DNA of 64,000 nucleotides from Bemisia tabaci (GCF_918797505.1 NC_092797.1:30021372-30085371), one strand, 5' to 3'; shown: positions 31,914 to 43,902, counted from the first letter of the stretch. The notes: generated by a model from the sequence alone, not told the origin. Translations and numbers: made by a program.

Positions 31914-33325
31914 CTGCAGAGTCCTGGCAAAGAAGTGACAGATTAGTGATACATCTATTTATTTATTTTTCCGCATGATTAGTCTCTTGCAATATCACGA
32001 TTAACTTAAGATGTATTTTCCCTCCTAATTTTTTCATTTACCGGTGGGAAAGAAAGGGTAATTTCTTGCGCAACGTACCATTTTATATAATGTATATGCC
32101 TACTTTCAATTTTAACCACAATTTGCATACGTCGACACACAATCCATCACAATCTGTCAGAAATCTGTGCATTCTGGGTCTTATTTCGACATTTTTCTTG
32201 AGCTCTTCCCTTACAAGTTGCAAGCCAAAATCGTCGCATTTACATTTAATTAAAACTTATAAATTACCTGGCCTAACCATCCTTTATTCTTTGACGGTGG
32301 GATCTCTGATAATACTTTATCTCGGTGGAAGTGAAAATTCGCCCTTCAAGCGGTGACAGGAGCAGCGGACGTCTTCCATCAATCAAAATTTAAATATCAG
32401 CCTACTTTGCAGTCTTAGAGGGAAAACTCATATCCGGGAGGAAGGCTAGGCCGATGAGCCGGGGCGATTTTATCATTTTATCTCCTGAGCTTCAGCCTTC
32501 CGCCACAGTGTACAAGGATCACATCTTCTTCAGAAAAGCACCTTAATTTAAAGACGAAACGATCAATGGTGAGATTCGATACCGTTGCTTTGTCCCATGG
32601 GGTCAGAATGAAGGCGAGATGAAGAAAAAATATCAACTCGAAATTCTGACTCAGACTCTAATGTATTCAAATTTTTACTCAAATACCAATCTGTTACATA
32701 CAACAATACAAAGCATGAGATTACATTTTTGCATTCTCATCCATCATAAATTGCTTGCGGATTCCCTCAATTTTCTCTCCCGCGGCGTCTGACCGAATTG
32801 CGAGGAGAAACGCCTTTGAGCTCTCAATTTGTAGTCGTCTCTGAATTATAGCGCGCATCACAATGTGTTTCATTCCCGATTTGGAATTCTTGGCAAAACC
32901 TCAAGAGGGCATTATTCTTTCTTCCAATATCGTAATACAAGCATGGTCTGGGTCGCTTAATCGACCGATGAACTAAGAAAACACGAGAGAGAATCTTGCG
33001 TTTTTTGCTCCCGCTCCTTCCATTACTTTCCGTAAGATGCTTGCTTTTATCTCTGATGTGGTGCTCAGAGCTTAAGAGCGGTGGTCGCCAAAAACATGGA
33101 CGAGTGGCGTCAAACGAACATCGTGCACACAAATAAAATTTGTGAACATTTAAGGTTCCAGGTTTTAACAAAGGTTTACGATTTTTCATACTACCTCTTA
33201 TCATTCAAATTCAGCAAGAAAATAAACTAATAATTTGGAAGTACCCCTTGCCAATCTCGTACGTTGAAGATTTGAGGAATTATGGTGTGAACCTGGAGGA
33301 ATCCCCGAGGAAGTATAATGAGGAA
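31914..33325. other. No feature recognised
   Basis: Spacer. A 126-codon minus frame at 32,824-33,204 has no recognisable domain or flanking splice pattern that I trust. Confidence 0.4.
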
Positions 33326-33584
33326 AATCGACGGTGTAAGTCGGCAATCACATAACTCGTTTGCGGTGTCTGAAAATCTCCGCCTCTATGTCATTTTCTT
33401 AAGGAGAACAAATTGACATTATTTCTTGAAGTTTTTGCAGAATTTTCTTCGCATAGAGAAGAAAAATCACGACAGTTTTAAAGAATTGCCATTGAGTAGT
33501 TTTCCGTTTAAAAAATAAAGTATGACAGGAAGTCTGCGACGTCGCAAACCGAGTTATGTGATTGTCGACTTACACCGTCGATAT
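33326..33584 (-). mobile_element. Family P MITE, copy 3
   Basis: AAATCGACGGTGTAAGTCGG at the left and CTTACACCGTCGATAT at the right. The order of internal landmarks is reversed relative to copy 1: ATTTTCTTAAGGAG on the left, AGTATGACAGGAAGTCTGCG on the right. Shares the GTAAGTC variant of the terminus with copy 1, so the two may form a subfamily distinct from copies 2, 5 and 7 (GAAACT variant). Confidence 0.85.
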
Positions 33585-34032
33585 GTCCCATCAAGGTTCA
33601 TTTTTGCATTGTGTGTTGTTGCCGTCCGGAAAATTTTCAGGACGACTGTTTTCACATTGATTTTTTTAGTATAAACTGGATAGAACAAAAATAATGATTT
33701 AACGAATGTTCAACTTTGAGCGAGTTTATGTGAGGAAGTCAACATTCTCACAGAACTTACAATAAGAGGAAATTAAGAGGAAAAAACAAACTGCTAAGAG
33801 CCTAACCTACGATATTAAAAAATTGGAATTTTGTAATTCAAGATATTACAGTTATTACACCTTATATATTTTCATGAACTAGAAAAACCAATGGCAGAAT
33901 ATTTTGTTTGAATTTTTTTTTTCAATTTTTCAGCCTCTAAAAATAATGCGATGCGTGGATTTAAATATGAACGATGGATTTATGTTATAGTTGGCGGCTA
34001 AAATGGGTGTTTAGAGGACAAGCTGGTTTGTG
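33585..34032. other. Possible 5' flank of the predicted exon
   Basis: AT-rich. I cannot point to a core promoter or an acceptor site for the exon at 34,033. Confidence 0.3.
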
Positions 34033-34116
34033 ATGAATTCTCTAAGCACAGGCGGCGGCGGCGGCGCAGGAGGTGGTGGAGGTGGAAAAAAGTCGAAAGG
34101 CGACTTCGATGACTAT
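34033..34116 (+). CDS. Possible first coding exon (glycine-rich N terminus), gene unknown
   Basis: An ATG at 34,033 (G at -3) opens 28 codons, MNSLST, a GGGGGAGGGGGG run, then KKSKGDFDDY. They end exactly at TAT followed by GTAAGT, a consensus donor in phase 0. Poly-glycine followed by a basic and then acidic patch is common at the N termini of insect regulatory proteins (general knowledge), but no family can be named from 28 residues. The GGC/GGT/GGA mix argues against a pure GGC microsatellite. If the donor is ignored the frame runs on 36 more codons to a stop at about 34,222. No acceptor or second exon is identified. Confidence 0.3.
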
Positions 34117-34379
34117 GTAAGTAATTCAAAAGTAAAATTGACGGATGACCTGTCCATTTTTAACGCTTGTTACCGCGATGCTACGGAGAAAAATGATACA
34201 TTCGATGTGCACTTTTCCGACTAGTTTACGTAGAATTATCGATAAGTTTATACTGCCCACCGGCTCACCCGTATGATAGCTCACTCCGACATTTCATCAG
34301 TGGACAGGGATTAACTCAATTTTTAAGATCAGTTCTCTAGCTTCAGATCCACCAATATCGAAGATGACATTCCCATCAA
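34117..34379. other. Putative intron start, otherwise featureless
   Basis: Follows the GTAAGT donor. The frame continues after the donor but loses its protein-like composition. Confidence 0.25.
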
Positions 34380-34620
34380 ACCACCGTGTCTAGTTTGCTG
34401 TGTTTTAAAATATCCAGTCTTATATTTCAAATTTTTAAACGGAAAAAAGCAATATCATTACTTTGAATTTTTACAAAATTTTCGTCGCACAGAGGAAAAA
34501 AAATCAGAGAAATTTTAAGAATTGACGTTGAGTAAGTCTTCATTTAAAAAATGAAGTATGACAGGAAGTTTGCAACTTTGGAAACCGAGATAAGTTGTTT
34601 GGAAGTTTTACCGTTGATAC
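34380..34620 (-). mobile_element. Family P MITE, copy 4 (degenerate, left end eroded)
   Basis: The right side AGTATGACAGGAAGTTTGCA..GAAACCGAGATAAG..TTTTACCGTTGATAC matches the family in reverse. The left terminus has decayed: only a GTTTGCTGTGTTTTAAAA-like stretch remains. The most diverged copy. Confidence 0.6.
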
Positions 34621-35302
34621 ATGATGTGATGCGTAACAGAAAAAATTGTCACGCGTGAAATCTCTCCTTCCTTTTGCATTCATCGGAGTCTTTTGTTAAT
34701 TAGTGTTTGACAATGCAACATTGTTACACAATGTCCTACTTTCGGAATTATAAAAAAATTGTAAATTTTAAGTTAAAAGACACTCTTCAGATACATATTT
34801 ACACATTTTGTACATATTTCATTGGATTCGGAAAAGGTTGTCGTCAAAAATCAGGAACAGTATCAGTGCTTCATCATAAAACAGTTTTATTCTATCTGCC
34901 AAGGCATTATTGGTAAAACGTCTGATTTGATGAGGAGCCTGTGACATGTATGTATACGTTCACATTGTAGAGGCATGAGACATATGAATGATGAAAATTA
35001 GATGGAGAGGTTAGGAGTCTCGTCATCACGTCATGAAGTCGAGACCGGCGGAAAGGTTCCGGGTCTCGGGTCCCGCCATGGAAGGCTTTCTGGGGATTCG
35101 TGATAAAACTTATCAATCTCGATCCAATTACGTTGGAGTGTTTAATACAGCTGACAGAATATTATTGATGGGGCGTTTTTCCCGATGTTGGGCCAGTCAC
35201 GTGATACGCTAGGCAGGAATAATGATTGACTGTAACTGTGTTCGTATTCCGGAGGGCACGCAGCGCAGGGGCACCGATGAAATTATTTCGTCGTTTCCCG
35301 AA
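34621..35302. other. No feature recognised
   Basis: Spacer, no credible frame or element. Confidence 0.4.
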
Positions 35303-35545
35303 CGAAGGAACGTAACTTAATTCCAAGGTTGCCAAACTAACACATAAACAATTCGATTTTTGCCGGAAGGTACCTGCACCAGTTTCGTTGAAAAATTTGA
35401 CAAATTTAATTTGTCTGATTTTTGCATGAGATCGGAAGCAAAATAAGTGAAGTTGTCAATTAGAAATTATCAAAATTCTCCTGGTCATAGTGCGATTTGC
35501 GCGAGGAAATTTGGCAACATTGAAATGGATTTACGTTCTTTCGTG
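35303..35545. mobile_element. Single-copy MITE with CGAACGAAGGAACGTAA end
   Basis: CGAAGGAACGTAACTTAATT pairs with GGATTTACGTTCTTTCG. Inside, CCAAGGTTGCCAAAC pairs with ATTTGGCAACATTG. Length about 243 bp. Its subterminal TTGCCAAA motif is shared with families A and B although its ends are different. Confidence 0.6.
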
Positions 35546-36350
35546 AGAGGAACGACAAGTTGTTCCCGTACTCTGTCCGCGGTACCAGTTGAAATAACTT
35601 GGTTATCTCGCCGTAATTTAATTCCTCAGTTTCTTAGTTAACTCCTCAGTGAGCCTCCAGTCGCCGTTGCTCACTTCGTCTTTTTGTTTTCCTTTCGTTT
35701 TTTATTTTTTCTCTTTTCAGTGAAAGAAGAGGAAATAATTGAATATTACAGTTAGGATGATCTTCGAACTTGTCGTACAGATATTCGATTCACCGCACTA
35801 TTTTCAGCTAACTGTTTCCATTAAGTTAATAATTTATTATAGCAATTTTAGATTTTAGTTAGATGCTAATTCATTTTTATTATTAACAATAATATACCTC
35901 TTTTTAGTTTTAACTAATCCGTCCGAAGGCACGAAGGCCTTAATTATTAAGCCGAAATGAATTGTAAACTTTTTACTTCTAAAAGTCCTTACTTCTTTTA
36001 CTTCGTCTTTTTACTTCTTTACTTTTTAAAGTCTCAAAACTCTATCTAGTTGTTGTTTTTTTTTCTATTTTAAAGGAACGTTCATCATTTCAATTCTCCC
36101 AATCATCGAGCAAGTTTTTGAGTTGATCTCAATCGCAAGTTAGGAATACAATTTTTATAAAAATCAAAATTAGATCAAGATGAAGACTCAACCCGTGTGA
36201 TCAATGACTTTATGTCATGTGGTTTCAACCGATGTCAAAAGACCCAGGTCGGTCCGTTAGGAAAGTTGAGTGTGATAATCTTCGCAAAAAGGGCGGCGAG
36301 GGATGCGTGCGTTGCCAACAGATTCCCCCGATTTGCTTGTCCCACTCTGC
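35546..36350. other. No feature recognised
   Basis: AT-rich spacer, with runs of TTACTTCTTTTA-like sequence at about 35,970-36,030. No frame or element. Confidence 0.4.
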
Positions 36351-36358
36351 TGTTGGTC

Positions 36359-36523
36359 CAGTGGCGTGGTGTGCTTTGCGATGTATCGATTGTTCTGCCA
36401 TTTAAACCTATGGTAAAGAATCGATTATTAAGGTGTTCGCTGCGAACACTCTGATTATCGATCCTTTGCCATAGGTTTAAATGGCATAACAATCGATTTA
36501 TCGCGAAGCACGCCACGCCACTG
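36359..36523. mobile_element. Family H hAT-like MITE, copy 3 (best preserved)
   Basis: Ends CAGTGGCGTGGTGTGCTTTG and CGAAGCACGCCACGCCACTG. The arms pair through ATGTATCGATTGTTCTGCCA and ATTTAAACCTATGG to the centre GTTCGCTGCGAAC. Flanks TGTTGGTC (36,351-36,358) and CATTGGTC (36,524-36,531) match at six of eight bases, fitting an aged hAT 8-bp duplication. 165 bp, almost wholly palindromic. Confidence 0.85.
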
Positions 36524-36691
36524 CATTGGTCTTATGCAGATCGCGGAGGGGGGGGGGAGGTGTAACTACGCAACAGAGCAGCGCTAATCGGGGAGATACG
36601 TTTGGAAAGAAGTGAAACAACTCAGGGTAGCCCGTTGACAGATCGGGAAATTCCAAAGAACATCTTGTCATCGGACTTGAATCATATAAGT

Positions 36692-36945
36692 GGACCGTGT
36701 TCAGCAGGAAGGAATCAAGCCACATCAGCTATTGCCAAACGTAATTGGGCACTTTAATTCTGTACATGAAGACGGTCATGTGAATTTTTTTTGCAAATTT
36801 TAAAGAATTTTCTGCATAAAACGGAGCAAATTTCTAAAAAATTTCAACGGAGTCTGCACAAACGTTCTCTTGTAAAAAATTTAATTGTCCAGTTGAATTT
36901 GGCAATAGCTGATTTGGCTTAGTTCCTTTCTGCTGAACGCGGTCC
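36692..36945. mobile_element. Family B MITE, copy 2
   Basis: Ends GGACCGTGTTCAGCAGGAAGG and CCTTTCTGCTGAACGCGGTCC, subterminal ATTGCCAAACG and AATTTGGCAATAGC. Direct AAGT flanks on both sides. Same orientation as copy 1 at 5.7 kb, both sharing CACATCAGCTATTGCC. Confidence 0.8.
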
Positions 36946-37230
36946 AAGTGGCTCACGTGATACTGGAACGGCCTCTCAATGTTGTTGAGAAAAATAGATT
37001 CTCAATTGCTATAGTCGAAAAATGCATTCTTTATTCCTTTATTCTTTATATGTTTTTTTTTTGCTTCTTTATTTGCTTTTTTTAAAATTTGAGCCCAGAT
37101 TTGAATTCCTCGTTGAAAATCACCAGGGAACCACATATCATACATCAGAATCGCGTAAGGGGACGCATGCTCCTTGGTTCTGCAAGTTCGACGTGAATGG
37201 TTACTCCGGTTGATCAAAGAGGAGGGTTAA

Positions 37231-37669
37231 GGTGATTCGATGGACGCCATATTTTGTGTCAGAACGGCATGCGATATATCGCATCAATTGGTTCCATTTT
37301 TTCAGCTACTCGTCATTTTCTCCAATTTTGAGATCGCAATTCTGTTGTCAGGAGACTAAAGCACTCACTCACCAATTTTAACAAAGAAATTCAACATAAT
37401 TTAGGCGTGGTTTTTTCAGAGAGAAAACATCGCATTCGATACTGATATCGAAACTGCACTCGAATGCGATATTTTCTCTCTACAAAAACCACGCCTGTAT
37501 TACGTTGAATTTCTTTGTTAAAATTGGTAAGTGAGTGCTTTAGTCTCCTGACAACAAAATTGCGATCTTAAAATTGGAGAAAAATGACGAGTAGCTGAAA
37601 AAGTGGAACCAATTGACGCGATAAATCGCATGCCGTTCTGACACAAAATATGGCGTCCATCGAATCACC
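37231..37669. mobile_element. 439-bp hairpin element with TTAA flanks
   Basis: GGTGATTCGATGGACGCCAT at the left is the exact complement of the right end, and TTAA flanks both sides (37,227-37,230 and 37,670-37,673). The arms (about 190 bp) differ at only about ten positions. They continue through CGGCATGCGATATATCGCA and TTTAACAAAGAAATTCAAC to a centre containing ATTCGATACTGATATCGA. TTAA target sites are the hallmark of piggyBac-type elements (established). The ends are not classic piggyBac CCC, so the assignment is uncertain. A minimal TA target is an alternative reading. Confidence 0.85.
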
Positions 37670-37673
37670 TTAA

Positions 37674-38629
37674 GAGTGGAAGAAACAGATATGAGCGATA
37701 TTAAATCTCGATAAGAAAATCAAACTCTCCAGGCGCCGGCGCCTCCGCAAATTCCTCAACGATTGCGGCTCGGCACAAAGCACTGAGGTTATCGCCAGAC
37801 AGACTGGCGACAGGTGACGGGCGATGAGCCGGGAATGATTGAGGATAGCAGGAGGGGAAGAGGGAGAGAGCTCGGCATGTGGTTCACTAATGCGCCGCTA
37901 GAGCGCGTCGAGCATCACGCATCAGATAGTGCACGCAAGTGCATAATTTCTTATAATTTCTTCGATAATGATTAAAGTTTAGCTTCTAATTGACGTATTG
38001 AGTCCCTGTAAAGTTTTTCTCTTCGCCTAGCGTGAGCTTGTTGATTATTATTTATTGGCGAAAGAAAAGACGTCGCTGTAATGGAAACTTCGCATTTTAA
38101 ATTATTAGTATAGTGGTGAATAGCACGGTGCGGTAAAAACTGCCAATCGAATAGTAAGTCATTCATGGCATGAATGTCTTCAGGTCGCATAGATGGGATA
38201 TCTACGAACAGCGAATGTGAATCATGTGCACTCTCTATTTTTAAAAAATGTATGAAACTAACATTACCTACTATCCATGTTCATTATAAGTTATGTAATG
38301 GTGTTATTTGGATCGCCTGGTAATGTAATAACATCATATTTGGAGGGGGGAAGGGTGCTTCAGATTTGGGCAGTAAGAGGGAAGACGGGTTGCTCCGAAG
38401 ATTTGTACATAGAATCATCAAATTAGTAAGTTAGTTGATCTAACTTCAAGCAAAGACAATACGTAAAAGACAAGAAGTAAATTTCAAAATAAAATTTAAA
38501 AATGAATAAAATCCTCAAAAAGTGTTTTGAAAACTATTTTTTTTTGTAACTTCTCAATGGTGGAAGATATGAGCCAGGTCTCAAATTGAAAAAAGGACCC
38601 ATAACTATTGAGGGAAAGGTATGCTGCTT

Positions 38630-38661
<32 letters not shown>

Positions 38662-39219
38662 TTTTTTTGTTTTTTTTTTTTGTTTTTTTGTTTTTGTTTT
38701 TTTTTTTAGAAAGAACTGCTAAAATAATATCATACAACAAGCTGAGTTGTTAACCTCGTCCCGCCTGCAATTTTTGTGAGCGGCAAAATGAGTTAAAATG
38801 TTGAAAGACCACGTGTATTTTTCAACATGTACGAGGATGAGTCAAAAAGTAACCGTTTGGAAACAAGAAGTTTGCAATAGTTAAAGATAGCGTTCTAATC
38901 TTGGTTGCAGTAAAAATTCTTGTAGTATTAAAATACTCTTTACGTTTCTGTTTTATCCGGAGAAAATCCAATTACCGGTTAAAGTCCATATAGAACAAGA
39001 ATTTTTAAACAAAGCCCACGTGCACTCGGACTCCCTCCGCAATTTCAGATAATCCTCGGAAAAAATACCTGGTGTTGGTCTCTCTTTTCTAGTTCGATGA
39101 GCAGGCTGCATTCACTGCAGTGCAGTTAATATCTCTTTCGAAAAAGTTCACAATGGGAAGAGGAGAAACGATATATTTTCTCTTCCATTCTAACGCTCCG
39201 TGCTGTTACCTCACTTCCA
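37674..39219. other. Spacer with a long T-rich run
   Basis: 38,631-38,707 is almost pure T with interspersed single G, a slippage-prone simple sequence. It gives a false lysine-rich frame on the minus strand. Nothing else is recognised. Confidence 0.5.
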
Positions 39220-39470
39220 TCACCGGCATATGGCCTTGTTAAAAAATTTCCTCATAATATACACATAGATTAAATCCATTTTAATGGTCTTTGAACTTGA
39301 CAGTTCGCGTCGAGTGAGAGTTATGGTGCCGGGGGTTGAAAAGCTGCAGTAGGGGTGGGAAGTGGCCATAGCGAGGATTTGAACACGGGACGCTATCTCC
39401 ATTCCAAAAGCTGAACTAACGCTGAAGCTTTTAGTTCACCCCTTTCGCGAGGGGCTGCGCTACATGTTTG
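39220..39470 (-). mobile_element. Possible tRNA-derived SINE
   Basis: On the minus strand an A-box-like GCGTTAGTTCAGC (about 39,410-39,422) and a B-box-like GTGTTCAAATCCTCG (about 39,371-39,385) are separated as in a tRNA. An unrelated body follows toward 39,220, including ACTCTCACTCGACGCG and CATTAAAATGGATTTAATC. The boundaries and tail are not clear. Confidence 0.4.
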
Positions 39471-39696
39471 ACCCACTGAACTTCGAGTAACTTGTTGCTT
39501 TTTTATTTATTTTGCCACCTATTCTCTGCAATGCAGCTGTTATTTCAGAGAGAGTTTCCCCTTCTTTCGCAAATAGCTGTCACGATGGCTTGGTGTCGTA
39601 CTTGCCTTCAAAATTGAACCACTATAGCATGGCACTGGAAATATTGGTAGGATTGAATGAAACAATAATCACAAGAAAATGAAATACGTTATTATT

Positions 39697-39884
39697 GGAG
39701 GCCGTTCCTGAATTACGTAACGCTCTAGGAGGGGGATGGGGGTCGCAGAGAGCGTTACGCCATTTTGTTTTTACATGTTAAAAGATAGGGATAGACGTCA
39801 CAAAAGCGTTGTAAGCTGGGAACTGGGGGGGGGGGGGTGTCAAAAATTCCGGAAAAGTAAAATACGTAATTTAGGGACGGCCCC
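39697..39884. mobile_element. MITE M with GGCCGTCCCTAAATTACGT ends
   Basis: GGCCGTTCCTGAATTACGTAA at the left and TACGTAATTTAGGGACGGCC at the right. The interior has AGAGCGTTACGCCATTTTGT and a run of 13 G (39,825-39,837). A decayed relative may lie at about 42,950-43,100 (CTATGAATTACGTAACGC, then a run of 10 C). Confidence 0.75.
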
Positions 39885-41770
39885 TTGGCAGTGAAACGAA
39901 CATAATCACACGTTCAATAATACGACGAGTTCAAATGATTTGCATGAATCCATGCAGTTGCTTGTACTAAAAACAGATCCTAAATCTAAATTTTAAAACG
40001 TATTATCTGGTCTCGCTTAACTTTGATGTTTTTTAATTTACATATTTTCTCCGATATAAAAAACAGTTTTAATCATTATCATCTTTTTGGGGTATAAATA
40101 ATATGATGAATGTTCATCACTCAAATATCGGACGAGTTTAACTCACTAACAGTGATACCTATACCAAAGGCAAGGCTGTGCGAGAGGAAACTGCTTGATA
40201 TTGGATACTAAGTATAAGTATATTAATGGTGAAACTGCTCTGCGTGGCACGATTTTTGACGGTTTTGAATTAGATGAATAAAATGAGTTGTAACATATTA
40301 TGTCTCGTGTTTACCATCAAAATGTTCTTGTTGAAACAAAGCGGGAAGTTTTCCAAAAATGAAACCACTTTTACTGCATATCTCGGCGCTAATTCCGAAA
40401 ACGCGTAAATCTTTCCAGTTTTTTTTTTTTTTTTTATTCTAAGAGCTGAAAAATCTGTGTTACGTGTCAACGCATCCTTGGCTAGCCCTACCACCAAAGT
40501 TGCACGATTTTCGCTGCTTGAATGCTCCTTGATTAAGTCATCGGAATTAAAGACTTACAGCAGATTTAACGATTTTCTGGGACTAAGTAAATAAATTAAA
40601 GTACCATGTTCTGCCGAGCTCTTTCCTCGATTTCGATTTCATTATATTAGGCGAAAACCGACTCAAAGGCTTCGTGCTAAATTCGCGTAGCTTGGGATGC
40701 TTTTAAAAGCTTTTGAAATCGCAACTAAAAACCCAAATAAGCTAGTTACGTGTAGCTATGGTGTCGTTGCCTCGACCGGGCTGTGCTGTGTTACCAATTG
40801 TTGGAGGATAGGTTACTTGCCCGGATGTGGCTACCGCCACTCATGATACTGAATCAGATCTTAATTTTTAAGATGCGAATTTCGATATTTCTATCAGATT
40901 TCCTGGCAGTCCGAAAAATTATTCAAAGTGCCGATGAAGTCCAAAAAAAGATTTTATCCTAGCCACTGACAAAAATGAGGTATGGGACATTTATGCGCTC
41001 CTTGGAAATTGTGTTTTCCGAGATACGCACTTTTACAATTTCATCATAGGGATATTGTTACAGTTACAATTTTCTCTCTTCGTGTGAAAAATCGCAACTT
41101 TTGCTTTCAGGATGGAATCGCGCCTATACAAAATTAAAAGGTTTATTCGTACTATTGACGCTGGGCTAAATATTGATTTGTAAGTAGCCTGTCTTGGGTT
41201 TTTTTTGGCACGGAAAAAAAGAATTGAATCAAGGGAAAAACAAGCAGAAAGCTCTAATACGTAAGTATTAAAGAGGCGCTTAGCGGGCAGCTGGGGTTCA
41301 AAGTTGTTTCAGCATAAATTTACTTTGATGTATATTAAAATCTGCATTAACACTATTCAATAGTTCTTCAATTATCGTACGAACATCTAAAATTATTAAA
41401 ATGATAAAGAAACTTAAGGCTAAGAAACAAGAAAAGTGCACTCAAATTAAGAATAAAATCGCTAAAATTTAAAAACTCAAAACTTTCCTTGCCTTGTCCG
41501 GGAAAAAAATTAAGTTAGGAAATTTTCTAGTTTTTAAATTTCAGCAATTTTATTCTTGATCTAAAATTTTGTTTTTTTCTCTAAAGAGGTACTGATAATC
41601 TCCTTTAATAAATAGAAAAAAAACTACCAATTAGGTATATATTAATTGATCAAAAATTATTGATTTATCATTGAAATAACACACATAAGGTTTTAAAGAT
41701 AAAAGAAAGATTAACACTGTCCCTAAAAATTCAAAATAATTACCACTATTATTGATTGAACAGCTGCTGA
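39885..41770. other. No feature recognised
   Basis: Spacer with an 18-base T run at about 40,419. Frames are short and unconvincing. Confidence 0.4.
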
Positions 41771-42004
41771 GATAGCATTTTAGGCCACACCCACCATCTT
41801 GGATTTTTAATTTAGAAAATTTAAGTTTCCCGTCAAAGACACCTACTATTCCAATTTTCACTGGAATCGATCAAAGAGGATTCAAGATAGCGTTGTAGGT
41901 TACATCCAGCATCTTGGATTTTCAAATTTCAAAAATTTAAATTTAAATTCAAATCCCTCGTCAAAAGATGCCACCTGCTACCAAGTTTCACAATACTCGA
42001 TCGA
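41771..42004. repeat. Tandem repeat, period 115 bp, 2 copies
   Basis: GATAGCATTTTAGGCCACAC at 41,771 and GATAGCGTTGTAGGTTACAT at 41,886 start units that share CATCTTGGATTTT, a CGTCAAA block and a TTTCAC..TCGATC end. A trace of an earlier unit end (GATTGAACAGCTGCTGA) precedes the first. Confidence 0.65.
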
Positions 42005-42598
42005 ACAGGAGCCGCACGTCACACGAACACGATCAGTACGCCTCGCCTCGGCACCTCGGCACAGTGCTGAACGATACAGGTCAATTCTCAAACGTTGAAG
42101 CACCTTCAATTGCGCCTGATACTGTGCAATACTTGGGTGGTGGAATAGTTGCTCAGAGCGCCTTCAAGAATATCACTCTAACTTGATGGCAGAAGATCAC
42201 GATTGCCCCTGATATTTAACTTTAGCGCATGCGCAATTTTTTACATTTCCTCATCACTGACGATGATACAAAAAACATCCATACCTCAATTTGCGACGTT
42301 GCGAGTATTTCACTGCTTTCTTAATGTGGGTAAAAGGCGAACATGATTACTTCAAAGCCTTCCGTGAATTTCCGAGACATGATGGAAAATATTACTTATT
42401 ATATTTTCTTTTCAAGTCTATTTGTATGCTTCCTTTGAAAACGGAAAATAAATATGAGTACCAACTTTTGAAATTTTATAGCCGGTTATGATTTTTCGTT
42501 TTGTTAAGCTTGTTCAGTTATTTCCAAAAAGTTGCGATTGTTTGAAATGTATAAAGTGCGCTTATTCTTTGAAATTTCTAGGATTTTCGGAATCATAT
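42005..42598. other. Spacer with similarity to the 9.8-kb element core
   Basis: About 42,105-42,165 (CAATT..TGATACTGTGCAATACTT..GTGGAATAGTTGCT..GCGCC) matches 9,795-9,860 in the same sense. It is therefore a dispersed fragment of the sequence captured in the 9.4-10.5 kb element. No other feature. Confidence 0.5.
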
Positions 42599-42931
42599 TA
42601 ACCTAGGAAAAACAGATTTAAAGTTGCGTATTTCCAGCTCTCATTCGAACGCTCATCGTCGAGAAAGCTAAGATGACGTCCGAAAACATAACTCTCCTTG
42701 CGGTCACAATTTCGATCGCTTTTTGCCCGGCTTGCTGCGATTTTTACTTTGTGCAGCCTTGCATTGATAACAACCAAGCGGAACATGAATCGTTGCAAAG
42801 GCAACACGCAACGGAATCGTGCTTGCGAGGAGAGGGATATTTTTAGACGTCATCTTGGCTTTCTCGGCAATGCGCGGTATTTAATGCGAGCTGAAAATAC
42901 GCAATTTTGAACTCGTTTTTCATTGTGTTAA
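42599..42931. mobile_element. Single-copy hairpin element of about 330 bp
   Basis: AAAGTTGCGTATTTCCAGCTC (about 42,620) pairs with GAGCTGAAAATACGCAATTTT (about 42,888). CGAGAAAGCTAAGATGACGTC pairs with GACGTCATCTTGGCTTTCTCG further in. The arms reach about 140 bp with roughly 20% mismatch. Confidence 0.7.
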
Positions 42932-43550
42932 GTCGGGGAAAATTCCTGTGGGAACGTCTATGAATTACGTAACGCAATTTTCTGGCCTTTTTAGTTCCTC
43001 TTACCACTTGTAATGCTCCGTAACACAACCCTGGACCCCCCTTAATAATTACACAACGCTCTGTGGAACCTCCCCCCCCCCTTACGAATACCCCCATAAA
43101 TTGTGCGAATTTGTTGAAAATATAGCTGAATAAAATTAGTGATAGTAAAATGACAAATAACGTTGAAGAATATCGATGATAAATTTTGGATTTTGTGCGC
43201 TCTTTACCAATTGAGAGGGTTGCGTTACGTTAGCACTGACCCCTCTCACTCTTTGTAACGAAGTGTAACACAGGCTCATACATCCTCCCCTTCTTGATTA
43301 TTACGTTATTTCGTCGCCTCCTTGACACAAGAGCGTATCTCAATTTCCACGTGAAACCTGTTTTACGTATAAATCAATGCTTTTTAGGGCTCATGCGGAA
43401 ATCGAAATACGCCCTTTTTTTAGAGAAGCCCCCGATTATGAAGCGATTTATGAAAACCCCCTGAACTGAGTGCACTCTCCTTTTTTAAAAAACGTAACAA
43501 TTGACAATTACTGTTAAAATTTTTTAGGAGCAGCTCGAGACAATGATAAC
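42932..43550. other. Spacer, possible decayed MITE M
   Basis: CTATGAATTACGTAACGCAA at about 42,960 and a 10-base C run at 43,072 recall MITE M, but a matching right terminus is not clear. Confidence 0.3.
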
Positions 43551-43902
43551 AGTGGAAAAACAAGGGGAGAAAACGGGAAACACGGCTAAAATACACAATT
43601 AATAAAACTCGAGACGTTTCGACTCGAAACTGAGTCATTTTCAGTCGGAAATACAATAAAAATTTAAAGATTAAAAAAAAACGATGAAAACTTGAACCAG
43701 CTACATGGTGGTGGCCGGGATCTGAGAAAAAGAGAGAGAGAATTTTTTTTTTTTTTTTTAAAAAAAAAATTTGTTTGTTATTTTTTAAAAAATTTTCTTG
43801 TATTTCCGACTGAAAACGACCCAGTTTTGAGTCGAACCGTCTCGGATTCTATTAATTGTGTATTTTAGCCTTGTTTCCCGTTTTCCCCCTTGTTTTTCAA
43901 CT
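43551..43902. mobile_element. Hairpin element with GAGTCGAAACGTCTCGAG arms
   Basis: About 110-bp arms: GGAAAAACAAGGGGAGAAAAC..GGCTAAAATACACAATTAAT..ATTTTCAGTCGGAAATACA, and the complement at 43,795-43,902. The centre is a T-run/A-run junction at about 43,746-43,770. About 352 bp, non-coding. Confidence 0.8.

Noticed and set aside
38534..38740. Lysine-rich 68-codon minus frame
   Set aside because: Translation of a poly-T simple sequence.
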